The notes beneath the pieces are model-generated. The model did no database searches and was not told the origin of the DNA. It saw only the letters and a program-made list of their open reading frames with translations. The translations under genes were made by a program, and so were the position numbers. From NCBI GenBank assembly GCA_030606505.1, contig JAUWGI010000036.1, positions 1-7,620 of the forward strand: 7,620 bases of DNA, given 5' to 3'. This stretch comes from Deltaproteobacteria bacterium (GTDB lineage Bacteria > Chloroflexota > Dehalococcoidia > Dehalococcoidales > BS750m-G39). Below are positions 1 through 6,116 of the stretch, piece after piece (position 1 is the first letter of the stretch; each line of letters begins with the position of its first letter).

Positions 1-12
1 GTTCTCTTTCTT

Positions 13-27
13 CCCACCCACCCGCCC
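13..27 (-). other. G-quadruplex-type motif, single-base loops
   Basis: On the plus strand four CCC runs are separated by single bases (A, A, G), so the minus strand reads GGGCGGGTGGGTGGG. Four G3 tracts with 1-1-1 loops match the classical G-quadruplex pattern, and short loops are known to favour very stable parallel folds. The motif is directly visible; folding in the cell and any role are inference. It lies in a C/T-rich stretch (1-60) in which I see no supportable gene. Confidence 0.6.
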
Positions 28-70
28 TCAGGGGCTTTGCCCTTAAGCCCGTCGCTTTAACGGGGAGTTT

Positions 71-100
71 AAGAGGGGGCTTTAGCCCCCTCTTTTTATT
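71..100 (+). terminator. Rho-independent terminator
   Basis: A perfect 10-bp stem (AAGAGGGGGC, 71-80, pairing with GCCCCCTCTT, 85-94) closes a TTTA tetraloop and runs into a T-rich tail (TTTTTATT, 93-100). This is the standard shape of an intrinsic terminator reading on the plus strand. It would end a transcript entering from the left of the window and insulate the protease gene that starts at 249. The minus-strand side has only a short T stretch, so it is less convincing in that direction. Confidence 0.8.
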
Positions 101-103
101 CTT

Positions 104-127
104 CCCCCTCCCTTGTAAGGGAGGGGG
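104..127. repeat. perfect C/G-rich palindrome (REP-like hairpin)
   Basis: CCCCCTCCCTT (104-114) is followed after GT by its exact complement AAGGGAGGGGG (117-127), an 11-bp perfect inverted repeat with a 2-base centre. It is followed by ATAAAGGGGGTGGG (128-141), without a T tract, so it is not a second simple terminator. C/G-rich hairpins with this kind of tail recur as dispersed intergenic repeats in several bacterial genomes. Whether this one is repeated elsewhere cannot be seen from one copy. Confidence 0.6.
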
Positions 128-141
128 ATAAAGGGGGTGGG
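119..141 (+). other. G-quadruplex-type motif overlapping the palindrome
   Basis: Four G runs (119-121, 123-127, 133-137 and 139-141) are separated by loops of 1, 5 and 1 bases on the plus strand, which fits the G3+N1-7 quadruplex pattern. The first two runs are also the right arm of the palindrome at 104-127, so hairpin and quadruplex would be mutually exclusive folds. The motif is seen directly; its function is unknown. Confidence 0.45.
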
Positions 142-165
142 TTGCACTGATAATAAATGAATACA

Positions 166-217
166 ATATCTGGATACTAATTCGCTTACGGTGTATGCTA
201 TAGAGACCGATATCTGG
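166..217 (+). repeat. pair of ATATCTGG direct repeats
   Basis: ATATCTGG occurs at 166-173 and again at 210-217, with starts 44 bp apart (about four helical turns). A second similar pair lies close by: TATAGAGACC (199-208) and TATATAGACC (221-230). Repeats in phase with the helix just upstream of a start codon could be a regulator binding site, but an 8-bp repeat in AT-rich DNA may also be chance. Confidence 0.3.
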
Positions 218-223
218 TATTAT
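194..223 (+). promoter_or_regulatory. candidate promoter for the Lon-type protease gene
   Basis: TGGTATTAT (215-223) is a good extended -10 element (TG-N-TATTAT, hexamer 218-223). The region 17-18 bp upstream (TATGCT, 194-199) is a poor -35, as tolerated by extended -10 promoters. Transcription would start near 230, giving a leader of about 20 nt that contains the Shine-Dalgarno sequence. A weaker alternative is TTGCAC (142-147) with TACAAT (162-167), but its 14-bp spacer is too short. Heat-shock-type elements were not recognised. Confidence 0.35.
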
Positions 224-235
224 ATAGACCGCGCT

Positions 236-245
236 AAGGAGGTGA
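236..245 (+). promoter_or_regulatory. strong Shine-Dalgarno sequence
   Basis: AAGGAGGTGA is a ten-base match to the anti-Shine-Dalgarno end of 16S rRNA. Six bases separate its GGAGG core from the ATG at 249, which fixes the start of the protease gene and predicts efficient initiation. Confidence 0.85.
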
Positions 246-248
246 GCC

Positions 249-2678
249 ATGGCCAAGGAACTGACCGCCGAGCAGGTGAGACGGCAATGTCCTCCGACCG
301 TATTTAACTGTGATTCCACCGAGGAGCTAAAGCCTAAGGATGGTATCATCGGCCAGGCTAGAGCCCTGAGCGCGCTCAGGTTTGGCCTCAACATTGCCAA
401 AGCCGGTTTTAACGTCTATGTCTCGGGGCTGGCCGGCACCGGCCGGACCACGGCCATAAAGTCCTTCATGGAGGCGCTGGCCGCCAAAAAAGAAACCCCC
501 TCCGACTGGTGCTATGTGCATAATTTCCGTGATTCCTATTGCCCTAAAGCCCTGGGGGTACCGGCGGGGATGGGGGAGACGCTGCGCAAAGACATGGAAG
601 TTGCCATCGATAATGCCCGGCGCAGCCTTGTCCAGACCTTTACCAGCAAGGAGTATGCCGAGCGGCGGGGGGAGATAACCGAAGATTTTAACAAGAAGCG
701 GGCAACGGTATTCAAAATGCTGGAGAAGAAGGCCAGGGAGACGGGGTTTATCCTCCAGGCGACGCCGGTAGGAGTGGTTTTTGTACCGGCTGCCGACGGC
801 GAGCCGATGAGCGAGGAGGCCTACAACAAGCTGGGCACTCAAGAGAAAGAGGCGCTAAAGAAAAAGCAGGATGAACTGGCCGACGAGCTGAAGGAGCAAA
901 TCGCCAAGCTAACTACCGAGCAGGGCGCCATCGATAAGCAACTGGAAGATACCGACCGTGAGGTGGCCGGCTACTCCGTCAGAAACCTCTTCGAGAAGCT
1001 GAGGGAGAAGTACAGCCAGATACCGCAGGTGGTTGCCTACCTGAAAGAGGTGGAGCAGGATATCATCGAGCACTTTGAGCAGTTCCGGGCCGAGCCCAAA
1101 GCCCAGGAAGGAGACCCCCTGGCCGCCATGCGGGAGATGGCCAAGAAACAGGCTTTGAGGAAGTACGAGGTTAATCTTCTGGTGGACAACTCGGAGGTGA
1201 AGGGGGCGCCGGTGATCCTGGAGCTGAACCCTACCTTTAGCAACCTCTTCGGGCGTATTGAAAAGGAAGCCCAGTTCGGGGCTTTATCTACCGATTTCAC
1301 CATGATTAAGGGCGGCTCTCTGCACCACGCCAACGGTGGCTACCTGGTGTTGAGAATCGAGGATATACTGACCAACTTCCAGTCCTGGGAGGGCTTGAAG
1401 AGGACCCTGCGTGACGGCAAGCTGGTTATCGAAGAGCTGGGTGAGCGGCTCGGCTTCGTGGTAACCAAAAGCCTGAGGCCGGAGCCTATCCCGCTGGAGG
1501 TGAAGGTGGTGCTTATCGGGGAGCCCATGTTTTACTACCTCTTGTTACGGCTGGACCCGGACTTCAAGGAGTTGTTCAAGGTCAAGGCTGATTTCGACAG
1601 CCGCATGGACAGGACAGCGGCCAACCTGAAAGACTATGCCGCCGTTATCTGCCGCATCTGCCACAGCGAAAACTTAAAGCACCTGAGCAGTGGCGCCCTA
1701 GCCCAGATTATCGAGCACAGCTCGCGGCTGGCCGGCGACCAGCAAAAGCTATCCGCCCTTTTTGCCGATATCGCTGATATTCTGCGTGAGGCCAGCTTCT
1801 GGGCCGAGGAGGATAAAGCCAAGCATATCGAAGGCAGGCACGTGAATAAGGCCATAGAGGAGAAGGTCTACCGCTCCAACCTTATCCAGCAGCGCATCAA
1901 CGAGATGATAGACAGCGGCCTGATTATCATCGATGCCGAGGGGGAGAAGACGGGGCAGGTGAACGGCCTGGCGGTGATAGACCTGGGCGATTTTGCCTTC
2001 GGCCGCCCCAGCCGGATAACCGCCAGCGTGGGCGTGGGCCGGGAGGGGCTGATTGATATCGAGCGGGAGGCCAAGCTGGGGGGTCGCCTCCACACCAAGG
2101 GGGTTATGATACTGAACGGCTATATAACCGACAAATACGTCGGCGATATACCGATGTCCCTGTCGGCGCGGCTGGTCTTTGAGCAGAGCTACGAGGGGGT
2201 GGATGGGGACAGCTCCTCCAGTACCGAGCTTTACGCCATTCTATCCCGCCTGGCCGATGTGCCCATAAAGCAGGGCATTGCCGTCACCGGCTCGGTTAAC
2301 CAGAAGGGGGAGGTGCAGGCTATCGGGGGCATTAACGAGAAGATTGAAGGTTTCTTTGAGGTCTGCCGGGCCAAGGGCTTGAACGGGGAGCAGGGGGTGC
2401 TTATTCCCACCTCTAACGTAAGGAACCTGATGGTGAAGGAAGAGGTGGCGGCGGCGGTTAAAGATGGCAAGTTCCATATCTACCCGGTGAGCACCATCGA
2501 CCAGGGTATCGAAGCGCTGACCGGGGTGAAGGCGGGCAAGCGACGCCAGGACGGCAGCTTTACGCCGGATTCCATCAACGACCGGGTGCAGAAACGCCTG
2601 ACCTCCCTGGCGGAAAAGCTGAGGGATTTCACCAAGGGCGAGGAGAAGGAAGAGAAGGCCAGGGGCAGCGGTAAATGA
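249..2678 (+). CDS. LonH/YcbZ-type ATP-dependent Lon family protease
   Basis: This encodes an 809-residue cytoplasmic AAA+ serine protease of the Lon (MEROPS S16) family, expected to unfold and degrade proteins with ATP. There is no N-terminal Lon substrate-binding domain. The protein begins directly with an ATPase region containing a Walker-A-like loop GLAGTGRTT (residues 60-68), in which Arg stands at the usual Lys position, as I recall for this subfamily. A charged, probably coiled-coil insertion spans about residues 135-310. The second half of the AAA+ module (about 345-545) includes GGSLHHANGGYLVL and the LVIEELGE region. The C-terminal protease domain (about 565-760) has the dyad Ser655 (in VDGDSSSS) and Lys698 (in GGINEKIEG), so it should be active. 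The tail (780-809) is Lys/Glu-rich. The gene appears monocistronic and converges on the downstream operon. Family assignment is firm; substrates are unknown. Confidence 0.93.
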   Translation: MAKELTAEQVRRQCPPTVFNCDSTEELKPKDGIIGQARALSALRFGLNIAKAGFNVYVSGLAGTGRTTAIKSFMEALAAKKETPSDWCYVHNFRDSYCPKALGVPAGMGETLRKDMEVAIDNARRSLVQTFTSKEYAERRGEITEDFNKKRATVFKMLEKKARETGFILQATPVGVVFVPAADGEPMSEEAYNKLGTQEKEALKKKQDELADELKEQIAKLTTEQGAIDKQLEDTDREVAGYSVRNLFEKLREKYSQIPQVVAYLKEVEQDIIEHFEQFRAEPKAQEGDPLAAMREMAKKQALRKYEVNLLVDNSEVKGAPVILELNPTFSNLFGRIEKEAQFGALSTDFTMIKGGSLHHANGGYLVLRIEDILTNFQSWEGLKRTLRDGKLVIEELGERLGFVVTKSLRPEPIPLEVKVVLIGEPMFYYLLLRLDPDFKELFKVKADFDSRMDRTAANLKDYAAVICRICHSENLKHLSSGALAQIIEHSSRLAGDQQKLSALFADIADILREASFWAEEDKAKHIEGRHVNKAIEEKVYRSNLIQQRINEMIDSGLIIIDAEGEKTGQVNGLAVIDLGDFAFGRPSRITASVGVGREGLIDIEREAKLGGRLHTKGVMILNGYITDKYVGDIPMSLSARLVFEQSYEGVDGDSSSSTELYAILSRLADVPIKQGIAVTGSVNQKGEVQAIGGINEKIEGFFEVCRAKGLNGEQGVLIPTSNVRNLMVKEEVAAAVKDGKFHIYPVSTIDQGIEALTGVKAGKRRQDGSFTPDSINDRVQKRLTSLAEKLRDFTKGEEKEEKARGSGK

Positions 2679-2698
2679 GGTAGAGCCGCTGTTGGTTT
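2666..2698 (+). terminator. possible weak terminator at convergent gene ends
   Basis: CAGCGG (2666-2671) can pair with CCGCTG (2686-2691) across a 14-nt loop, extendable by G-T pairs, followed by TTGGTTT. It overlaps the stop codon of the protease gene and reaches the stop of the opposing rhodanese gene. The stem is short and the loop long, so this is only a candidate. No other terminator fits in the 18-bp gap between the two convergent genes. Confidence 0.25.
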
Positions 2699-3533
2699 AG
2701 TCCCACCGGTATCTGGCTACCGGGGCTTGGGGGTCGGCGGTCCATTCCTGCGCCGCCCCGTTGTATACCCTGGCATTGGTGTAGCCCAATACCTCCCGCA
2801 GGATGAAGCACCAGGCGCTGCCAAAGCCGCCGACACCGCAGTAGAGGATGATTTCCTTAGACTTATCCCTGCCCACCACTCCGGCAGCCATGGCTCTGAT
2901 TTCCCTGATACTGAGGTAGGCCCCCTTCTCCGTCCAGAGCCAGGGGGCAGGCAAGCAGGTGGCCGTGGGGATGTGGCCGGCTCTATCGGTGAAAAGGTCC
3001 TGCGTTATCCCGAAGAACGCGTCGGGGGTTCTGGCATCAACGATAACCGTTTTGCCCAGCTTCTTTTCCACATACGCCTTGGTGACAAACAGTTCCTCGT
3101 TTAATTTGCCCTTATAGGCTACCTTTTTGGGCTTAACCGTTTTCTCGGATACCGCTCTTTTTTCTTTCAGCCACTTGTTGTAGCCGCCGTTGAGAACAGC
3201 TACGTTTTTGACTCCCCCATATATGAGAGTGTAGGCTACCCTGGCGGCATCGGCCAGGGTAAAATGGGTATCGGTCTTGTTGACCACCACCACCCGGGAA
3301 TCGCTCTTTATACCGGCGGCGCCGATGGTCTCAAACAGCTCGTCGGCTTCGGGCAGCTCCAGAAGCAACCCGCCCCTGGCTTTGGCCCATGATGAGAAGG
3401 GGGCGTTTACCGCCCCGGGGATATGACCGTCTTTATATTCGTCGCTGTTTCTGATGTCAATTACCACAAGTCCCGGCTGGGTAATATTTTCCGCCAGCCA
3501 TTTAGTGGTAACCAGAGGGGTAATGGTTCTCAT
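2697..3533 (-). CDS. tandem-domain rhodanese (sulfurtransferase)
   Basis: This 278-residue protein has two rhodanese domains and belongs to the thiosulfate/3-mercaptopyruvate sulfurtransferase superfamily, which moves sulfane sulfur through an active-site cysteine persulfide. The N-terminal domain (about 7-125; VVIDIRNSDEYKDGHIPGA) has no cysteine at the catalytic position (VVVVNKTDTH, 81-90) and should be structural. The C-terminal domain (about 145-270; VIVDARTPDAFFG, AGHIPTA) carries the single likely catalytic Cys232 in YCGVGGFGSAW. That loop has Gly-Val-Gly-Gly-Phe instead of the CRxGx[RT] loop of classic enzymes, so the sulfur donor cannot be named. No signal peptide or membrane segment is seen, so it is cytoplasmic. 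It is last in the minus-strand operon, its ATG overlapping the preceding stop (ATGA), with GGAG 7 nt upstream. Sulfurtransferase membership is secure; the link to corrinoid chemistry is inferred only from position. Confidence 0.88.
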   Translation of the reverse strand: MRTITPLVTTKWLAENITQPGLVVIDIRNSDEYKDGHIPGAVNAPFSSWAKARGGLLLELPEADELFETIGAAGIKSDSRVVVVNKTDTHFTLADAARVAYTLIYGGVKNVAVLNGGYNKWLKEKRAVSEKTVKPKKVAYKGKLNEELFVTKAYVEKKLGKTVIVDARTPDAFFGITQDLFTDRAGHIPTATCLPAPWLWTEKGAYLSIREIRAMAAGVVGRDKSKEIILYCGVGGFGSAWCFILREVLGYTNARVYNGAAQEWTADPQAPVARYRWD

Positions 3534-5392
3534 CCGGGGTCTCCGCTAATCGCCTCTCTTCTGCCGCCGATGATGCGGTATTGTCCCAGGTAGCTGGCCT
3601 GCATGAAGGTCTGCTCAAATTGGGGGGCGCTGGCCAGCTCAATATAGCGGACGCGAGAGGTCAGCGCCTGAGCCTGAGCCCGCTGTTTAAGGGAAATCAG
3701 CGCCAGCTTGGCCCCCATGCCGGCGGCGTTGCCGGCTTGAAGAAAGCGGGCTAGCGGCAGTGAGGGCAGCATGCCGATTTCCAGGGCGCTGGCGACATTG
3801 ATGTAGGTGCCGAAGGCGCCGGCAATGATTACCTGCTTTATCTCTTCTTCCGTTACGCCGCTTGCCTCCAGCAGAGCCTGGATGCCACTGCGAATGGCGG
3901 CCTTGGCCAGCTGTAGCTCTCTCACATCGCGCTGGGTGATGGTGATGGCGGGTTGGCCTTTCCGTTCTTCCTTGCTGACCAGGATAAACTGGCGCTGACC
4001 CCGAAAGCTGCGAACGCGGGGGTGGTCGGCGTTCAGGCGGCCGCCTTCGTCGACGGCTTTGGATAGATAAAGCTGGGCCAGGGCGTCAAGAATGCCTGAG
4101 CCACAGATGCCTACCGGCGGCGCTTCGCCGATGGTCTGGTAGCGGACTTTATCGCCGGTTATCTGCAGGCGCTCGATAGCCCCGTTAGCCGCCCGCATGC
4201 CGTACTTGATATGGCCGCCTTCAAAAGCGGGGCCGGAGGCGCAGGAGGTGGTGACTATCCTGCCGTCGTGGATTAAAGAAACCTCGGTATTGGTGCCGAT
4301 GTCCAGGGCCACTATGGGCCCCTTTTTCTGCCCGACTCCGGTGGTCAGCAGCATGGCGACATGGTCGGCGCCGACAAAACCGGCGATGTTGGGCAATAGA
4401 TGCACATAGGCGCCGGGGGCAAAGTTTAAGTTTAAATTACGGGCTTTAATATCCAGGGCCCGGCTGACCGCTGGGATGAAGGGGGCCAGGGCCAGCTGCC
4501 TTACCGGCAGACTGAGGAACAGGTGGTGCATGGCGGTATTGCCGACGACCACCACCTCGACGATTTCTTCGGGTTTGGCGCTAACCTCGGTGCAGAGGTC
4601 AGCGCCCAGCTGGCTGATGGCCTCCGCCGCCAGCTCCTGTATCTGGGTCCGCTCTTCCTCCGAATGCACGGCGCCGTTAATGCGGCTGATGATATCTTCA
4701 CCGTGGCTTATCTGGGGGTTCATTACCCCTTTGGCGGCTAAAGTTTTGCCGTCGCTTAAATTGACCAGATAGCCGGCAATCTTGGTGGTGCCCAGGTCTA
4801 TGGCCAAACCCAGTGGGTGGCTTCTGGGGGGCAGCAGAGCTATCACCTCGCCGCTGCGGACAGCCGCCTGACACTGCCACTTCCATGACCTTAGCTGGTC
4901 GGAGATGACGCGCAGGGCACCGATATCAACCTTTTTGCAGTTCAGCTTGTCTTTCTGGTTCAGCTTCTGGAGCAGGTTATCGGCGTCAGCCTGTGGTGCT
5001 TCCAGCGAGGGTACGGCCAGTTTCAGGCGGTAGGCCTTAACCGGGGGCTGGGGGCGAACGGTTACCTCCTGTCCCTCCACCTGGAGGCGCTGGGGGGTGG
5101 TCATTGATTCGGCGGGCACGTTTACTTTAATATTGTTGCGGGGATAGGTCTGGCAGGCGAGACGCCAGCCTGCCTTCAGTTCCTGGGGGGAGAAGGTTTC
5201 CAGTTCGCTGGGTGTCGGTTTGGAGACGCTGCCGCTTAAGATCTGCACCCGGCAGGAGTGGCAGGTTCCCTTGCCGCCGCAGATGCTGCTGATACCGACA
5301 CCGAGCTTACGGGCACAGGCCAGAAGGGACTCTTTACTCTGGCATTCCCCTCGTCTGCCTACCGGCTCAAAATCAATCTTACAGGCCGTCAT
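3530..5392 (-). CDS. RACo-type corrinoid reductive activator (ferredoxin + ASKHA ATPase)
   Basis: This 620-residue protein resembles the reductive activators of corrinoid proteins (RACo of Carboxydothermus, RamQ-like proteins), which use ATP to drive an electron from a [2Fe-2S] cluster onto Co(II) cobalamin, restoring Co(I). An N-terminal plant-type ferredoxin domain (about 1-95) shows the ligands Cys38, Cys44, Cys47 and Cys80 (C-x5-C-x2-C...C). A linker/middle domain (about 96-190) follows. The C-terminal ASKHA ATPase (about 194-600) has phosphate-binding motifs DLGTT (199-203) and DIGTNTE (364-370), GNTAMHHL (284-291), GICGSGILDA (428-437) and AGAFGTYIN (524-532). All key motifs look intact. 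The ATG overlaps the end of the upstream gene by 14 nt; an in-frame TAA lies five codons upstream with no other start codon between, so this start is the earliest possible. Its AAGGAG is unusually far away (15 nt), which suggests translational coupling. The corrinoid partner is probably the protein encoded at the head of this operon. Confidence 0.92.
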   Translation of the reverse strand: MTACKIDFEPVGRRGECQSKESLLACARKLGVGISSICGGKGTCHSCRVQILSGSVSKPTPSELETFSPQELKAGWRLACQTYPRNNIKVNVPAESMTTPQRLQVEGQEVTVRPQPPVKAYRLKLAVPSLEAPQADADNLLQKLNQKDKLNCKKVDIGALRVISDQLRSWKWQCQAAVRSGEVIALLPPRSHPLGLAIDLGTTKIAGYLVNLSDGKTLAAKGVMNPQISHGEDIISRINGAVHSEEERTQIQELAAEAISQLGADLCTEVSAKPEEIVEVVVVGNTAMHHLFLSLPVRQLALAPFIPAVSRALDIKARNLNLNFAPGAYVHLLPNIAGFVGADHVAMLLTTGVGQKKGPIVALDIGTNTEVSLIHDGRIVTTSCASGPAFEGGHIKYGMRAANGAIERLQITGDKVRYQTIGEAPPVGICGSGILDALAQLYLSKAVDEGGRLNADHPRVRSFRGQRQFILVSKEERKGQPAITITQRDVRELQLAKAAIRSGIQALLEASGVTEEEIKQVIIAGAFGTYINVASALEIGMLPSLPLARFLQAGNAAGMGAKLALISLKQRAQAQALTSRVRYIELASAPQFEQTFMQASYLGQYRIIGGRREAISGDPG

Positions 5393-6095
5393 TCTCTGCT
5401 TGCTTTACTCCTTGTATTTTATAGAGGCAGGTCTCCCTGAGGCTGCAGCGGGCGCAGACTTCGGCCTGTGTCCACCGGGTCATCCTGGGACCGATGCCAA
5501 CGACCATGGAAACTGACTTGCGGGGAACCAGTATTCCCGAATTGGTCAGGCTCACCCCGATTTCATCGGCCTTGACCAGTTCCATTAAATTCCACTGCTC
5601 GGTCATGGCGAAACCGGGCATGCCCGGGTTGACCGGGCTGCTTATCTCGTAGCCCCGCGGGGCGACCTCGGTGGCGATAGGACTGAGGACATTGGGAATC
5701 AGCTTGTCCACGGCGGCGCTGCCGATGCCGTCCAGAATCATCCCGCGCAGAGCCTGGCCGTTCTTGGTGTAGTCGCTGGCCTGCTTTTCCAGCTTGGGGC
5801 CGATGGTACAGACTAGAACGATGATTTCTTGCGCCTCCGGGAAGGTGGCCGGTAGTGCCGGGCCGTGTATCGCTTTATCGCCCTCCAGCGATATCAGGCT
5901 GCCACTCATCCCGGTTATCGGATAGTATTCGTAGGCCGCCGCCGGCTCCAGAAGATGGTTGCTCTCTACGCTGACCAGTAACTCCTCAATCAGGCTCTCT
6001 ATCTCCGGCCTGACCTTGGCCCCTCCCCCCAGTCCCTGGCGGCGCAGCACTTCCCCGGCCTCCAAGTTCAGGGGGATATCACGGATTACCGGCAT
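5379..6095 (-). CDS. free-standing MetH-activation-domain-like protein
   Basis: This 238-residue protein resembles the S-adenosylmethionine-binding reactivation domain of cobalamin-dependent methionine synthase (MetH), without any of the other MetH modules. The similarity is clearest at residues 154-200: PVNPGMPGFAMTEQW, then a helix, IGVSLTNSGILVPRKSVSMVVGIG, which parallels the MetH pattern PG-P...W...IG-x-LT-x-S...P-x-x-SVS. The C-terminus adds a cysteine cluster, Cys214-x2-Cys217-x5-Cys223 (CARCSLRETC), not part of MetH and suited to an Fe-S cluster or Zn. Proteins of this kind commonly sit beside corrinoid methyltransferases, so a role in corrinoid reactivation or handling is likely, though the exact reaction is unknown. 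It starts 21 nt after the methyltransferase-like gene with GGGGAG 5 nt before the ATG, and its end overlaps the activator gene by 14 nt. No membrane segment is evident. The fold assignment rests on my motif comparison by eye. Confidence 0.8.
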   Translation of the reverse strand: MPVIRDIPLNLEAGEVLRRQGLGGGAKVRPEIESLIEELLVSVESNHLLEPAAAYEYYPITGMSGSLISLEGDKAIHGPALPATFPEAQEIIVLVCTIGPKLEKQASDYTKNGQALRGMILDGIGSAAVDKLIPNVLSPIATEVAPRGYEISSPVNPGMPGFAMTEQWNLMELVKADEIGVSLTNSGILVPRKSVSMVVGIGPRMTRWTQAEVCARCSLRETCLYKIQGVKQAENDGL

Positions 6096-6116
6096 GTCTT
6101 CTCCCCGTTAAAGTGC

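Noticed and set aside
1..60. End of an upstream plus-strand gene
   Set aside because: Open frames run in from the left edge (one ends in TAA at 58-60), but their translations are low-complexity Pro/Leu/Ser and the region is dominated by C runs, so I cannot support a gene.
142..167. TTGCAC / TACAAT as the main promoter of the protease gene
   Set aside because: The spacer is only 14 bp, too short for a typical sigma-70 promoter; the extended -10 at 215-223 is a better candidate.
327..842. 171-codon open frame on the minus strand opposite the start of the protease gene
   Set aside because: It lies wholly antisense to a well-supported coding gene, its translation shows no recognisable domain, and I see no Shine-Dalgarno or promoter for it. 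It is best explained as a shadow frame in GC-rich coding DNA.
2727..3104. 125-codon plus-strand open frame opposite the rhodanese gene
   Set aside because: The translation is Gly/Pro/Ala-rich and without domain features, and the minus-strand frame clearly encodes both rhodanese domains.
4421..4438. Short AAGTTTAAGTTTAAA repeat inside the activator gene
   Set aside because: It is explained by the coding sequence (Asn-Leu-Asn-Leu-Asn) and is too short to suggest a regulatory element.
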